The position numbers were made by a program, and so were the translations under genes. From positions 1 to 64,000 of the forward strand of contig CALUTJ010000010.1 in assembly GCA_944323685.1 (NCBI GenBank): 64,000 nt of DNA, in the 5' to 3' direction. The DNA comes from Candidatus Gastranaerophilales bacterium. Lineage in GTDB: Bacteria; Cyanobacteriota; Vampirovibrionia; Gastranaerophilales; Gastranaerophilaceae. The notes beneath the pieces were generated by a model, which saw only the letters and a list, made by a program, of their open reading frames with translations, was not told where the DNA came from and did no database searches. This document shows positions 15,901-27,800 of the stretch, one piece after another (position 1 is the stretch's first letter; the number at the start of each line of letters is the position of its first letter).

Positions 15901-18807
15901 ACTAAGCTGGCTTACAGGCTCTTTTTCTTTTCTTTCACGCTCATATTTGGAAAGAGTCAAAAGATTTTCTTCAATTCTTGCAAGAAACGGAGATATCTCA
16001 AAATTTTCAGTTTTTCCAAACCAGTGCCTTTTTAAAGCCCTGCACAAAAACAGACGCTGCTTTGCTCTTGTCATACCGACATACAAAAGACGCCTTTCTT
16101 CTTCGATTTCTTCCGCTGTTTGTGCTTTGTACAAAGGAATAATCCCGTTTTCCAAACCTACAATAAATACATTTTTAAACTCGAGACCTTTTGACGAATG
16201 CAGCGTCATAAGAGCAATCCTGTCAGCTCTTTCATCTAAAGTATCTGATTCTTTAATCAGCGACACTTCGTGAATAAAATCTTTGCGAATGGTATATGTA
16301 TTTGACAAATTAAAAAGATATTTAAAAATATAATCCTCTATTTTGTCTTTAAATTTGTCAAAATTAGTCTCAAGTTGATTTAAAACCGGCATAGAGTCAT
16401 CAAGGCTTTTTAAAAGGTCTCGCACAGGCTTTTTTGCACACAATAAATCATCCGAGAGTTTTACAAACGGCATACCCGAGCGGGCTAAAGCTTCTTCTAA
16501 ATCGTGAACCTGAGAAGATGTACGGTACAAAACCGCAAAATCACCGAAGGAATAACTCTCCTTCTGTCCGTCAGAACGGTCGGAATCAAAAGAGAAAAAG
16601 CTGTTTCCGCCTATGAGGTTTTCTATTGTACTTACAACAAACTCTGCCTCTGCTTTGCTGCTTGGCGCCGTATGGATTGTTATTTTATCAAGTTCAAATT
16701 TATTTTGCGCGGTTATGTTAAAGCAATCTATCATCTGGTTAGATGCGTTAACTATGTACATTGATGAGCGGTAGTTGTTTTTGAGGTTTATAATCTTCGC
16801 CTCAGGATAATCCTGTTTAAAATTATTAAAGAATCTTGCGCTGCCGCCTCTGAATCCGTAAATAGACTGATTGGGGTCGCCTATTGCAAAGATATTACCG
16901 TCATATGGCACAAGATTTTTTATCAATTTATATTGATTTTCGTCAATATCCTGATACTCGTCAACCGATACGTATTTAAAACGCGATTGATACTGCTGTT
17001 TTATTTGCGGATAATCTTCAAACAGCTTAACGGTTTTTGTTATTAAATCATCAAATTCTATCGCATTTTCCGGCAATTCTTTATAAAGTTCTTTTTCCTG
17101 CTCGCTTATCACATAAAAATCTTTATCCAGACCGGCTTTTTCAAAATGTTCTTTTAAAACCTCAAGTCCGAAAGAGTGAAAAGTATGTATGCTTATTGTT
17201 AAGCAGTCATCCCCAATAAGGATATTAAGCCGCTCTCTCATTTCCTGCGCAGCTTTGCGCGTAAAAGTTATGGCAAGAATGTTTTGAGGCTCAAAGATAT
17301 TGTTGTTTATTATATGAGCTATACGATGTGTAAGCACGGTTGTTTTGCCGGAGCCGGGGCCTGCTGTTATAAGAATCTGTTTGCTTTTACTTTCAACGGC
17401 CGCTCTCTGATACTCATCAAGAGAAGAGTGTTTTATTTCTTTAGACAGCTTTGGAGTATTTTTATTTATTTCATATTCTTTTGCAGCCGCTACAGGTTTC
17501 TTTGCTGTTTTTTGAGGTGAGCTTTTTGGAATATTTATATCAAGTTTTAAGTTTGCAAAGTTTTTTTTTACAACTTCATCCGGTTCAAAGAGTTTTATAA
17601 CACCGTATTCTCCGTCATAGCCGGCCTGTTTTATTACTTTACCCTCTCTCAACCTTGAAAGTGCCGTAGCCAGCATCGGGGAATCTTTTTCTATTTTCTC
17701 AACGGGAGCGTCTTGCAAAATAAAAAGTTCGGGGCCGAATTTTTGTATAAGTCTTTCATACTCTGTTGTTACGGATTTGCTTTGTGCGCCGACCTGCAAT
17801 ATTTCGGCAATAATTTCCGCTAACGGGACAAGGCTAAATACTTTTCCTCCGGTTTCTGGTTTGAAATCTGATTTTAAATCACGGTCTGCAAGCTCCATTA
17901 CCCTGTTTAAAACGCCTATTGTCAATGGTTTGCCGCAGACAGGACAGATTCCTTTATATTTTTTTGTTTCGTCAGGGGTTAAGCACACTTCGCATTTTCT
18001 GTGCCCGTCCTCGTGGTATTTGCCTTCTTCGGGGAAAAATTCTACCGTGCCAACGTAGCCGTCTCCTGTTTTTAGTGCCTTCATCACGCTGAAATAATCC
18101 GGATTTGTGTCAAAAACAGTGGCTTCTCTTGCCAGTTTTGAGGGAGAATGTGCATCAGAGTTTGATACAAGACGGTATTTATCTAATTTTGAGACTTTCC
18201 AGTTCATCTCAGGGTCTGATGAAAGTCCTGTTTCTACGGCAAAAATATGTTCGGACAAATCACCGTAGCAGTCTTCTATAGAATCGAAACCGGATTTTGA
18301 CCCGAGAGCGGAAAACCACGGTGTCCAGATATGAGCAGGGATAATATAGCTGCCCTCGCCTGATTCTAAGGCAACTTCCAATAAATCACGCGAATCAAGA
18401 CCCAGTATTGGTCTGCCGTCAGAAACTATATTGCCGATAGCGCCGAGTTTGTTTCTGAAATTTTGTGCAGCTGCAATATCCGGTGCAAAAACTACGTGGT
18501 GGACTTTTCTTGTTTTATCCCATTTTTTGTAGATTGTAGAAATTTCAACCGACAAAAGGAACCTTACATTTGACCCCTGAGGGAACAGCTGTTTTTCTAT
18601 CTCGGGTTTGAGCTTAAACACGCCGTTATCAAGCGGAATAAGTTTTTCTTGAATTTCTTTAAACCATGCCGGATGGGTAAAGTCACCCGTTGATATCAAA
18701 GTCAGCCCTTTTTTATGCGCCCAGAGCGCAAGCTGTTCGAGATTGCAGTTTTTGCTTGTGGCTCTTGAGTATTTTGAATGGATATGTAAATCTGCATAAA
18801 AAAGCAT
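15892..18807 (-). CDS. Endonuclease-Q-like PHP domain fused to UvrD-type helicase
   Basis: A 971-residue fusion. Residues 1-260 form a PHP metallo-hydrolase domain (DLHIHSKYSRATSKN, GDFTHP at 41-46, E88, H104, H159, D218/H220) very like endonuclease Q, followed by the family's zinc-finger pair C272/C275 and C288/C291. EndoQ nicks DNA 5' of deaminated bases. Residues about 460-965 form an SF1 helicase: Walker A GPGSGKT (483-489), TFTRKAA, VDEYQDID, GDPNQSIYGFRGG, TLHSSKGLEF and RRLLYVGMTRAKQRL. This part is shorter than a full UvrD. The last five residues, QLSLF, match the beta-clamp-binding consensus. Together these suggest nick-and-unwind repair of deaminated DNA near replication. It starts 18 bases after the adhesin stop. 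Confidence 0.88.
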   Translation of the reverse strand: MLFYADLHIHSKYSRATSKNCNLEQLALWAHKKGLTLISTGDFTHPAWFKEIQEKLIPLDNGVFKLKPEIEKQLFPQGSNVRFLLSVEISTIYKKWDKTRKVHHVVFAPDIAAAQNFRNKLGAIGNIVSDGRPILGLDSRDLLEVALESGEGSYIIPAHIWTPWFSALGSKSGFDSIEDCYGDLSEHIFAVETGLSSDPEMNWKVSKLDKYRLVSNSDAHSPSKLAREATVFDTNPDYFSVMKALKTGDGYVGTVEFFPEEGKYHEDGHRKCEVCLTPDETKKYKGICPVCGKPLTIGVLNRVMELADRDLKSDFKPETGGKVFSLVPLAEIIAEILQVGAQSKSVTTEYERLIQKFGPELFILQDAPVEKIEKDSPMLATALSRLREGKVIKQAGYDGEYGVIKLFEPDEVVKKNFANLKLDINIPKSSPQKTAKKPVAAAKEYEINKNTPKLSKEIKHSSLDEYQRAAVESKSKQILITAGPGSGKTTVLTHRIAHIINNNIFEPQNILAITFTRKAAQEMRERLNILIGDDCLTISIHTFHSFGLEVLKEHFEKAGLDKDFYVISEQEKELYKELPENAIEFDDLITKTVKLFEDYPQIKQQYQSRFKYVSVDEYQDIDENQYKLIKNLVPYDGNIFAIGDPNQSIYGFRGGSARFFNNFKQDYPEAKIINLKNNYRSSMYIVNASNQMIDCFNITAQNKFELDKITIHTAPSSKAEAEFVVSTIENLIGGNSFFSFDSDRSDGQKESYSFGDFAVLYRTSSQVHDLEEALARSGMPFVKLSDDLLCAKKPVRDLLKSLDDSMPVLNQLETNFDKFKDKIEDYIFKYLFNLSNTYTIRKDFIHEVSLIKESDTLDERADRIALMTLHSSKGLEFKNVFIVGLENGIIPLYKAQTAEEIEEERRLLYVGMTRAKQRLFLCRALKRHWFGKTENFEISPFLARIEENLLTLSKYERERKEKEPVSQLSLF

Positions 18808-18825
18808 ATAAAGCAGCCTTTTATA

Positions 18826-21800
18826 TTATTTTTTCGACATCTGAGGCGACTGATCCTCTGCATCCGCCGTAAACATATTCATATAAAGAATTTTGTTTGC
18901 GGTGGCTTTATCCATGTTGATAAACTTCAAGCCTGCTCTGTCGTTGACTACACGGACAACTTCAACCTCCGGAGAAGCTTTTATGTTGTGGTAATCAAGG
19001 TCAATAACAAACCTTTCGCCTTTTTTGAGCGAACCGTCGTGGACTACGGCAATACCGCCTCTTGATATGTTTTCGATAGCTATAATGCGTTTGCGTTCTT
19101 GTTTTTTCTTTTTCTTATCAGCTATGTTTACATATCCGTCACCCTGTTTAACCGCAAATCTGATAGAATCACGTTTTGTCGGTTTGTAAGTTGACTTATC
19201 GATATCGGCAAAATCAGGTGTTGTCGTTGTTTTCTGAATTTTGTCATCTTTGTATGTTAAGCGGTAGAAGCTGTTTTCCGTTCTGGGCAGAAGTATAACT
19301 TCATACGGGTTGTAGTGTACGACAGGTGCTTTAGTTTCCAATGCAATGACATTGCCCATATTCAAAGCGAACGAGCCTGTTAATTTTGTATACAACTGAG
19401 AGGTTACAGGTATGCCAAAATTGTTGGTAATGTTTCTGTAATAATCGTTATCAACAATTGTCAGCCATCTGTACTCGTCGCTTATAAAGTGTCCGCCGCC
19501 TTGACCGCCAAGGTTGCCGTTTCTAAATTCGCCGTAGTTTGTTATAAAGGCATCGCTTATGTGCATATTAAGGTCTTTTGTATCCACATATGCGTTATCT
19601 GTATAGATTTTGGAAATCTCCATACCTCTGTTGTCTGTCGGAGCATTAGCACCGGAGTTGAGAGACAGAGTAACATCTTTTGCTTTGTAAACCGTATCTT
19701 TAAAACCAATCGGGTTGTTGAAGATTTCCACTGTTTCAATAACATCCTGAGGTTTGTAGTTTCTGTCTGATTCTTTTCCGCCGGCGTTAACTACATCGTC
19801 GGGAGAAACACCCTGAATGTCAAACACGAGTTTGCCGCCTTTGCCTACAGTGTTAAAGCCTGTTGCTTTGAGGTTTTTATCAGCGTCAGGGTTCATATAA
19901 TCATTTGCATACAATCTGCCTTCGGTTGCATCAAAGCCGTCAGGTCTTGCAACGTTAGATACAGGCGAGCTTGCAGCATCGTAAGCGTGAGCTATGATGT
20001 TATCGGCTCTTAAGGTTACATCAGCCGAGCCGTTGCTCTGACCTTTTATGTATGCGTTATAGATATTGAGTGTTGAGTTTGCATCGTTAGGGTTAACCCT
20101 TGTGTCAGGGTTTGTGTCAAGAACTCTTATATCAACGGTTTCAGGTGCAACCGAGGACATAAGTATGTTATCGTGCGGATACAATATATCATCCGTGTCG
20201 GCAAGGTTTGTGGATTTGCCAAGGTCATATATTGTCAGGTTTGCACCCTGTGAAACAATCTCAAGATGTTTGCCTGCCGTGAGTTCTCTGATTATAGCGT
20301 TACCGGTGAACTCAAGCCCCATGTTGCCGCGTTTTGTAATAAGCTGCCAGATATTATCATTTAATCCCATACCTTTAATGTAAAGGTCGTTTTCAGCCAT
20401 AGCGCTTATCGAGCCGTTTTCAAGCTGGTTATAAGTAAAGGCATTACCCTTTGTACCGAGATTATCGCTTGAAATCAACGAGATATTTCTGCCTTCAACA
20501 TTGGCTTTTGATTTGTCAGAAGCCGCATTGACAATGGAATATCCGTGGTAGTAGCTGTCGTCAGACGGTGTCGGTCTTGCGTCAGCCTGTTTCCAGTCAA
20601 CTGCTGTCAGCATAACATTTCCGTCAGAGGTTATATTATTGACTTTTAAGTCTGAATCTTTTGCCCTTATATTAACAAGCGCATTGCCGTTGTTGGTTGC
20701 TTTAGCATTAACAGTGCCGTTAACTTTCACGTTAATAGATTCTGTATAATCTCTTGTGGAAGCGTTTACACCAAAACCGGATTCTTTGCCGTTAAGAGCG
20801 TGGGTATCAGCACCGATATTGCCGCCTTCAACGTTCATTGACAGGTTTCCGCCTGCTGTAAGAAGCGTTTTGTAGGCTTTATCTTTGTTGCCTAAATCAT
20901 GGTTCTGGTTTTTATTTTGTGTGTCAGGGTCGACAACACCGTTTAAGATGTCGCCGTTTTTCTGGCTTATTATTATGTTTCCGTTTTGTGCGTTAACGTA
21001 GAAATCATTCTTACTGCCATATTCGCCGATTTCAATATCGGAGTTTTCGTTTGTGATTTCTATGTTTTGTTTTATTGCGTTAACAATACCTTCTATATCA
21101 AGCCCGATTTCTTTTGTACCGTAGTTTTTGATATAGATTGTACCGTCATCGTTTGTTACATTAGCGGTTGTAGCAATTTTTATTGCCGAGGTGTCAGAGG
21201 TATTGTTGTTGACAATATTTGTAACACCTTTGCCGTTGCGGACAGTGCCTGATATCAACATACCGTCAGCACCGTTATTTGTAACATCGGTCTGACCTGA
21301 TGTATTTGAAACAGTACCTGCTATTGTAAGACTGCTGTTTTCGTTTGTAACAAGCATATTGCCGTTATTGTTTGAGATAACAGCGGTTGTATCGATTAAA
21401 GCAGAGCCTGTGCCTTTATTATGGATATCAATATTTCCTTTGCCGTAATTGTTTATTGCTCCTGCAATAGTCATTGCACCGGCTGTGTCTTCATTCAATA
21501 TGTTTATATTGTTTGTTTGGGTTGTATAACCTTCGTTCAGCTTGATTGAGCTGCCATCTTTGAAGTTTATATTTCCTTTTTTGTTAGTAACATTGATATC
21601 ACCTTTAGCGGCAAGGATATTGCCTGAGGTTTCAATGCCTTTTGTACCGTTATTTATGAGATTGATATCAGCACCGTTGTTTTTAATCTCGCTTCCGGCA
21701 ACCGTTATAATACCGCCGTTAGCTGAATCGTTTGTAATAACAACATCTGCGCCTTCATTATTGATTTTTCCGGCAACAGTAATGCCTTCTGTACCGTTGT

Positions 21801-24800
21801 TTGTAACACTAACGCTGCCGGAGTTTTTAATCAAGCCTTGAATAATCACTCCGCCTTTATCAGTGAGTTTGTTAAGAACAACATCGCCTTTTGTATCAAT
21901 TGTCGGAACCTGATAATCGGAATCCTCCGAAGCCGTTCTGTTATTAATAACGAGATTTCCGTTAGTCTGTAACAGCAGACCGGCTTCATCTTCGGTTAAG
22001 TTACCGGAAGAAACAAGTCCGTTAACAATCAGGTCGCCTGTTTTGTTTTTAGATGTATCAACAGTGGTATTTCCGTCAGTTAATGTAGCATCAGCGGTAT
22101 TTTGCGGGTTTGCGCCAAAACCTACAGTTTTTTCTGTTTCAACAGTATATTCTCCGATTGCAATATACGGGAATTTGTCAATCTGATGTATTCCGAATTT
22201 TGTTTCTTCAATTATTTTTGTACCATATTCAGGCAACTCTGTGCTGCCGTTATAGGTTACAGCTCCTGCAATCTTGTTATTTTCAAGTCCGTTAACAACA
22301 AGGTTTGCACCGGTCCGGTTATCAATGTTAATTGCCCCGTAGCCGTCAGCGTATTTTATTGAAGAATTTTCCGATACGTAAAGCGCATCAGCATCGCTGC
22401 TTGTTGTTGTGAGGTTAATATTAGCCTCATCGGTAACTTTTACGCCGAAAAGTTCAACTGTATTTGTATCCGGGTCATAAATAGCTTTTATATTATTTTT
22501 GTCGTACATGTAATCAGACTGTTTTGTACCCTCAGAACTGTCTCTGCCCGATGCTAGTTTAACCAGCAGTCTGCCAGTTTCTACTTCTTTATACTGAACA
22601 TTGCCGTTTGCATCTTTAAGAGGTGTGGTGCCGTCTGCATCGGTAACAATAACTTTTTGAGTTTCATCAACAGCATTATCAAGCATATCCTGTGTAATTG
22701 TTATATTTTTGTCGGCTATGCCTGCCTGCATATTGCCTTCTACAGTGATTTTAGAAGCTGTTATGTTGATGTTTTTACCTGCAAAGAGTGTATCGCCTGC
22801 TTTTAGCACATACTCCTGACCTTTTGTATCTTGAGTAAAGCTGCCCTGAGCAACATTGACCTTCAAGGTATTAGCCACTATACCGTCATTTATTTCGATA
22901 TCACCGCTTTCGTTATACAGGTTGACATTGCCGACACCTGTGTTAATAGTGCCGTTAAATATTATGTTGCTTGGCAGTACGCCTATTGCAGTATTGTTAA
23001 CAGGGTCGTTTTGGTCATACCAGTTGTTGATTGTAATACCGCCCTCATTACCGGCAGTGCCTGTAGTTGAAATGGTTATTCCTTTATAAGGATTTTCCGA
23101 CACGGTTTTTCCATCCACAACAAAACTGCCTACACCGCCGGCAACAGTGAGATCACTGAATATCAGGTTATAGTTTGAGTAATTGTTAATCAACACATCG
23201 GCAAGACTCATAATAATTTCACCCGTGCCGGAAACTTCACTCTTGCCTTTGTTGGCCTGAATATTAATCGTACCGCTTGTTGCGTTGATATCTTTAAATA
23301 TGTAAGAACCGTTCTCAGCTTTGAATTCTCCGAGTCCGTTCTGTGCAATATTGTCTTTTCTTGCCTCGTTTTCTTTTATTTGATTTTTTATATCGTTCAA
23401 ATCATCGGCGATTGATGAAATTGTTTCATTTAATGTATTAGCACTATTTTCAGCCGCCGTAATTTCAGAAGAAACAGACTGCATATTATCGACATATTGA
23501 CTGTCATATATAATTTTTCCGTCTGTTGTAAGGAATCTTACTGTTTTGGTGCCTGAATCAGTCGTTATAGTAGCGGTTTGAGAATCAATTTTCATACCTT
23601 TTAACGAGGTTTTAATTGCGTCTGTGGTGTCTTCACCAAGGTTAAGCCCTTCTAAATACTTATCAAACGTGAGAGTTCCGACGCTTATTACGGAAGCTGA
23701 GTCGTCAGGTGTAACACTCACGGGAATATTGTTTTCATAATTTATCGTATAGCCTTCAAGATCGGCAAATTTGTAGTGACCGTTTTCCGTAATATAGTTT
23801 CCGTTTTCATCCACGGCATATTTAAGGATAACGTTATTGCCGTCAGCAGTGAAGCTGTATATCGGAAGATTAGTTTTATCATCCGCAGCCATTGTGTAGT
23901 AATCCAAAAGTTGATTAGCTACTGTTTCTGCATTTGCCACATTGTTATTTTCAAGCATTGTAACGATACTGTTTTTAAAATCGTTTTGCGAAATTTTGCC
24001 GGAATCTTCAACGTCTTGAATATATTCAGCCATTGCAAGCTGCAATTTAAGCGCATCGATTTGCTCAAGCAGAGATTCGTAATTAGCCGTATTGGTTTCA
24101 TTAATATTTTCAAGACGTTCTTTTTCCGAATTTAAGTCAATAAGCGCCTGTTCAATTTTGGCGATTTCATCTTTCGCTGCCTGAGAATCTTTACCGGCCT
24201 CAATAAGAGTGCTGTCTTGTTTCTCGTATAAGTTGTCCTGTATTGTACCGGTTGCATTGCCGTCTTTATCGATTGTAAGATGCATAGAGTTGTTCTTGCC
24301 GGCAATGAGTTTTCCGTCAACTTTTACTTTATTTGAGGATTCATTTTTTACGGAAGTATAACTGCCGTCATCATGTATTTTTATCCCAAAAAGGAGTCTG
24401 CTTACTCTGTCGTAAACAATTTTTGAAGAAAGTTTTTCTTCCCCTCTGTCAAACACAACGTTAATATCTTTTTGAGAGCTTATTACCCCATTATTTTTAA
24501 CATTCACATTATTATTTGTAGTGAAGTTAATACCACCATCCGCATCGCCCGTTGCAATTGCAGCTTCTACATACAAATCCGCAAGCTGGTAAAGGTCTTG
24601 TTTGGAATTGCCCATAAAGTTGATATTTACGCTTGTATCCTCGTTAACACCTGCTGTTTCGGATTGAGCAAACAATTCGCCGGCAACGTTCAAAGTGTTG
24701 TTAATAGTGAGGTTAACCTCGCTGTTAACTGACGGATTACCGGCAAAGTGGTGTGTGTCAACTTCCGCAATAGAGCTTAGCTCGTTAGATGAGTTCATAT

Positions 24801-27800
24801 TGATATCAACGTATTTGCCGCTGAGCAAACCGTCGTTTATGTTTATATTGTTATTAACTACTGCGGTTACAATAGAACTTGCGTTATTATTTGCGGTAAA
24901 GCCGCTTCCGTCAGAGGTAACTTTCTGTTTAAAGCCGGTTGTACCGCTTGTGATATCAAGGTCTAAATGATCTCCGGCACGTACATCGGTATCGCCGTTG
25001 ACATTGATGCTTGCACCGATTTCAAGGTCATTTTTAAGCTGAGCACCGTCTTTTACAACAAATCCGCCTGCGTCGTCAGTAACCTGCATTTCGCTCGGTG
25101 TTTTGGCGTTGTTCACAACGCTAAACAGAGCATCGCGATCTGTTTCGATTTTTGCGTTATTTAAGTTTAATTCGGAAGTCGCTTTAAGTGTATTTGACAA
25201 CTCACCGCCTTTGACTACAAACAATCCGTAGTTACCGCTTTCTTTAAACAGATGTGCTTTAGACAGAGTGTCTATATCTGCATCAAGCGAGCCGGCATTG
25301 ATAGAACCGTTAAAGTTAACAATATTTTTGGCTGTATCTTGAACGATATTTTTTGTTGCTCCGTAAGCAAGTGCAATAAGACCCGCTGAAAAGTCGCGCA
25401 CATAGGATTCTACAGTGCTTGTCATTGTGGAATCCACATCAACGGTTTCTGCATCTATTGTTGCAGATATTGTTGTTGTATTAGCATTGCCAATCTGGCT
25501 TGTTAAATTCATAGCCCCGAGACCGACAAGCCCTGCCCCTTTTGACGCTGCGTTTGATATTGCGGTTCTGTTAAGTGTAGAATCGATATCAAGAGTTTGA
25601 GCCTTTATTGTGCCTGCAATATTATTTGTAATTGCAGAATCTGAAGTTGTTACGATATTTAAGCCCGAGCCGCTTACAAAGCCTATGCTTGTGTTAGCTG
25701 ATTCATTTGTTGCTGTTGAATTATCAACAGTGCTGATAACAACATTCTTCGCCTGTCCGTTTGCGGCTTTATTTTGTATTGTGCCGTAGGTATTTATACC
25801 GGAAGTGCCTGTTGTTTTGGCTTCCAGATTAGTTACATCCAGCCCTGCAAGTGATATTGCCTTTGCGTTGTTTGTAATTTTTGCATTCCTGTTTATATCA
25901 ACTTTTAAATTTGTATTATTTGCATTTATATTGCCTGTATCAATTTTGGCGTTGCCGCCTGAAACAGCCTCAACCACAGTAGCATCGCCGCCGATGAGAG
26001 AAACCTCACCGCTGACCATAGAAGCAGAGGTTGTATTTGTGCTCGAAGCAAGCATATTAACATTGTTTGCGCTGAGTGTTGAGTCTTTTGTGTTGATATT
26101 TGTATGCCCGCCGGTTGAAGTCGAAACAACAAGTGCGTTTATATCAACAAGTCCAGCAGAAAAACTGTCTGAATCAATATTTGCTGTTCTATTAAGTTTT
26201 GATTTTAGATCAATGTTATTGTTTGCACTAACATTTCCACCAGTAACTTTTGCTGTAGCATTTCCGTTTGCGCGTGCATCAACAACTGTTACCCCTGCAC
26301 TATAAAATGCACCGGTAGCCTTTTTAGTATTAACAGTTGCGGTTATATTACCACCCTCATCAGAATCTTTTGCGGTACCGGCATTGATTTTTACGTTGTT
26401 TGCACTGATTTTTCCGCCAGTAATGCCGGAATTAAACGTTGCGTTTGATTCCGCCTTCTGATAGTTTCCTGTAGCAGAATACACACCTAAAGAACCAATA
26501 ACAACGTTATTTATTGTATTAATTCCGCCGGTTTGAGAGATGATGTTTAAATCATTTAACACGTCAACCGTAGAGTTGTTATCAAGAGAAATCAAAGCAT
26601 TAGAAACAGCCTGAGATACTGCAGTATTTACGACAGTTGAAACTCCGGCAAATTCAGCACTTGCACCATACAATTCCGATTCAAGTATGCTTGTGTTTGT
26701 TGCTTTTAAATTTAAGTTGTTTGCTTCAATATCAACATTATTTCCTGAAATCAAGGCATTTATGGCATTTTGTGTATTCGCAACAGCAATATTAAGGTTA
26801 ACACTCACCACTCCGCCGCTTGCTGATATTGCTTTAGATATAATACTATCATCAGACTCAGCCAGCACATTTATATCATTAGCTGATTTTACAGAAGCGT
26901 TCGCAATTTCTGCTGTTGTATTTGCTTTATTGTCAAAATAAGCAACATTACCGGCTATACTTACTCCGCCTACTGATGCAGCGACAGCATCTGTATTAGA
27001 CTTAACTTTAGAATTTGCTTTTACAGTAACATCGCCGTTATTTTGAGTAACGACATTACCGCCCGATATAGAGGCTGAAGTGTTGTATTTCATATCAGTA
27101 ACAAGTACGCCTACGCCTGCGGCTACTGTTCCTGCTGATGCAGTGGCGTTTGTAATATTCATTGTATCGGAGTCGTAGCCTTTTAGCGTATTATTTGCAC
27201 TGACTTTAACCCCGTCAGCACCTGTTGTATTAACGTTAGCGTTAATATCAGCCTGCGTTCCGCCTTTAACATCACCTTGTGTAAGGTCATAAGAGCCGGC
27301 TAAAGGCAGTGTTTGTCCGTCTTTTTCATAGGTTATGCCGTTGACAATTTCACCAAAATTCGTGTTTGCCTGTGTAATAGAATCATCAATACCGGCTTCT
27401 TTAAGGTTTTCATCCGATAAAGAAACTTTACCGCCGATTGAATTGACAAACACTGTACCTGCTATGCCTAAAGTGCCTGCTGCAGCTGCCGTGATACCGG
27501 CTTCATCAAGCCCTATGATTGAGTCTGATTTAACCTCTACGCTGTCTGCTTTAATTTGCCCCTTATCACTGCTTATCAGTTGAGATAAAACAGCGTTGTT
27601 AATTACGTTTACGTTAACATTAGCACCGCCTGCGCCAAAGCCTGATACGGTGGCAAGTCCGAGGTTGGTTTGCATTAATATTTCGTCTTTAGCTGCAACG
27701 CTTACTTTGCCTGAGGCCTTTATTGTTTTATCCTGAGCGTCAATGTAAGCTTTTGCAGTATTTTCAAGTACGTTAACGGTTGTATTAACGCCGCCGGCTG

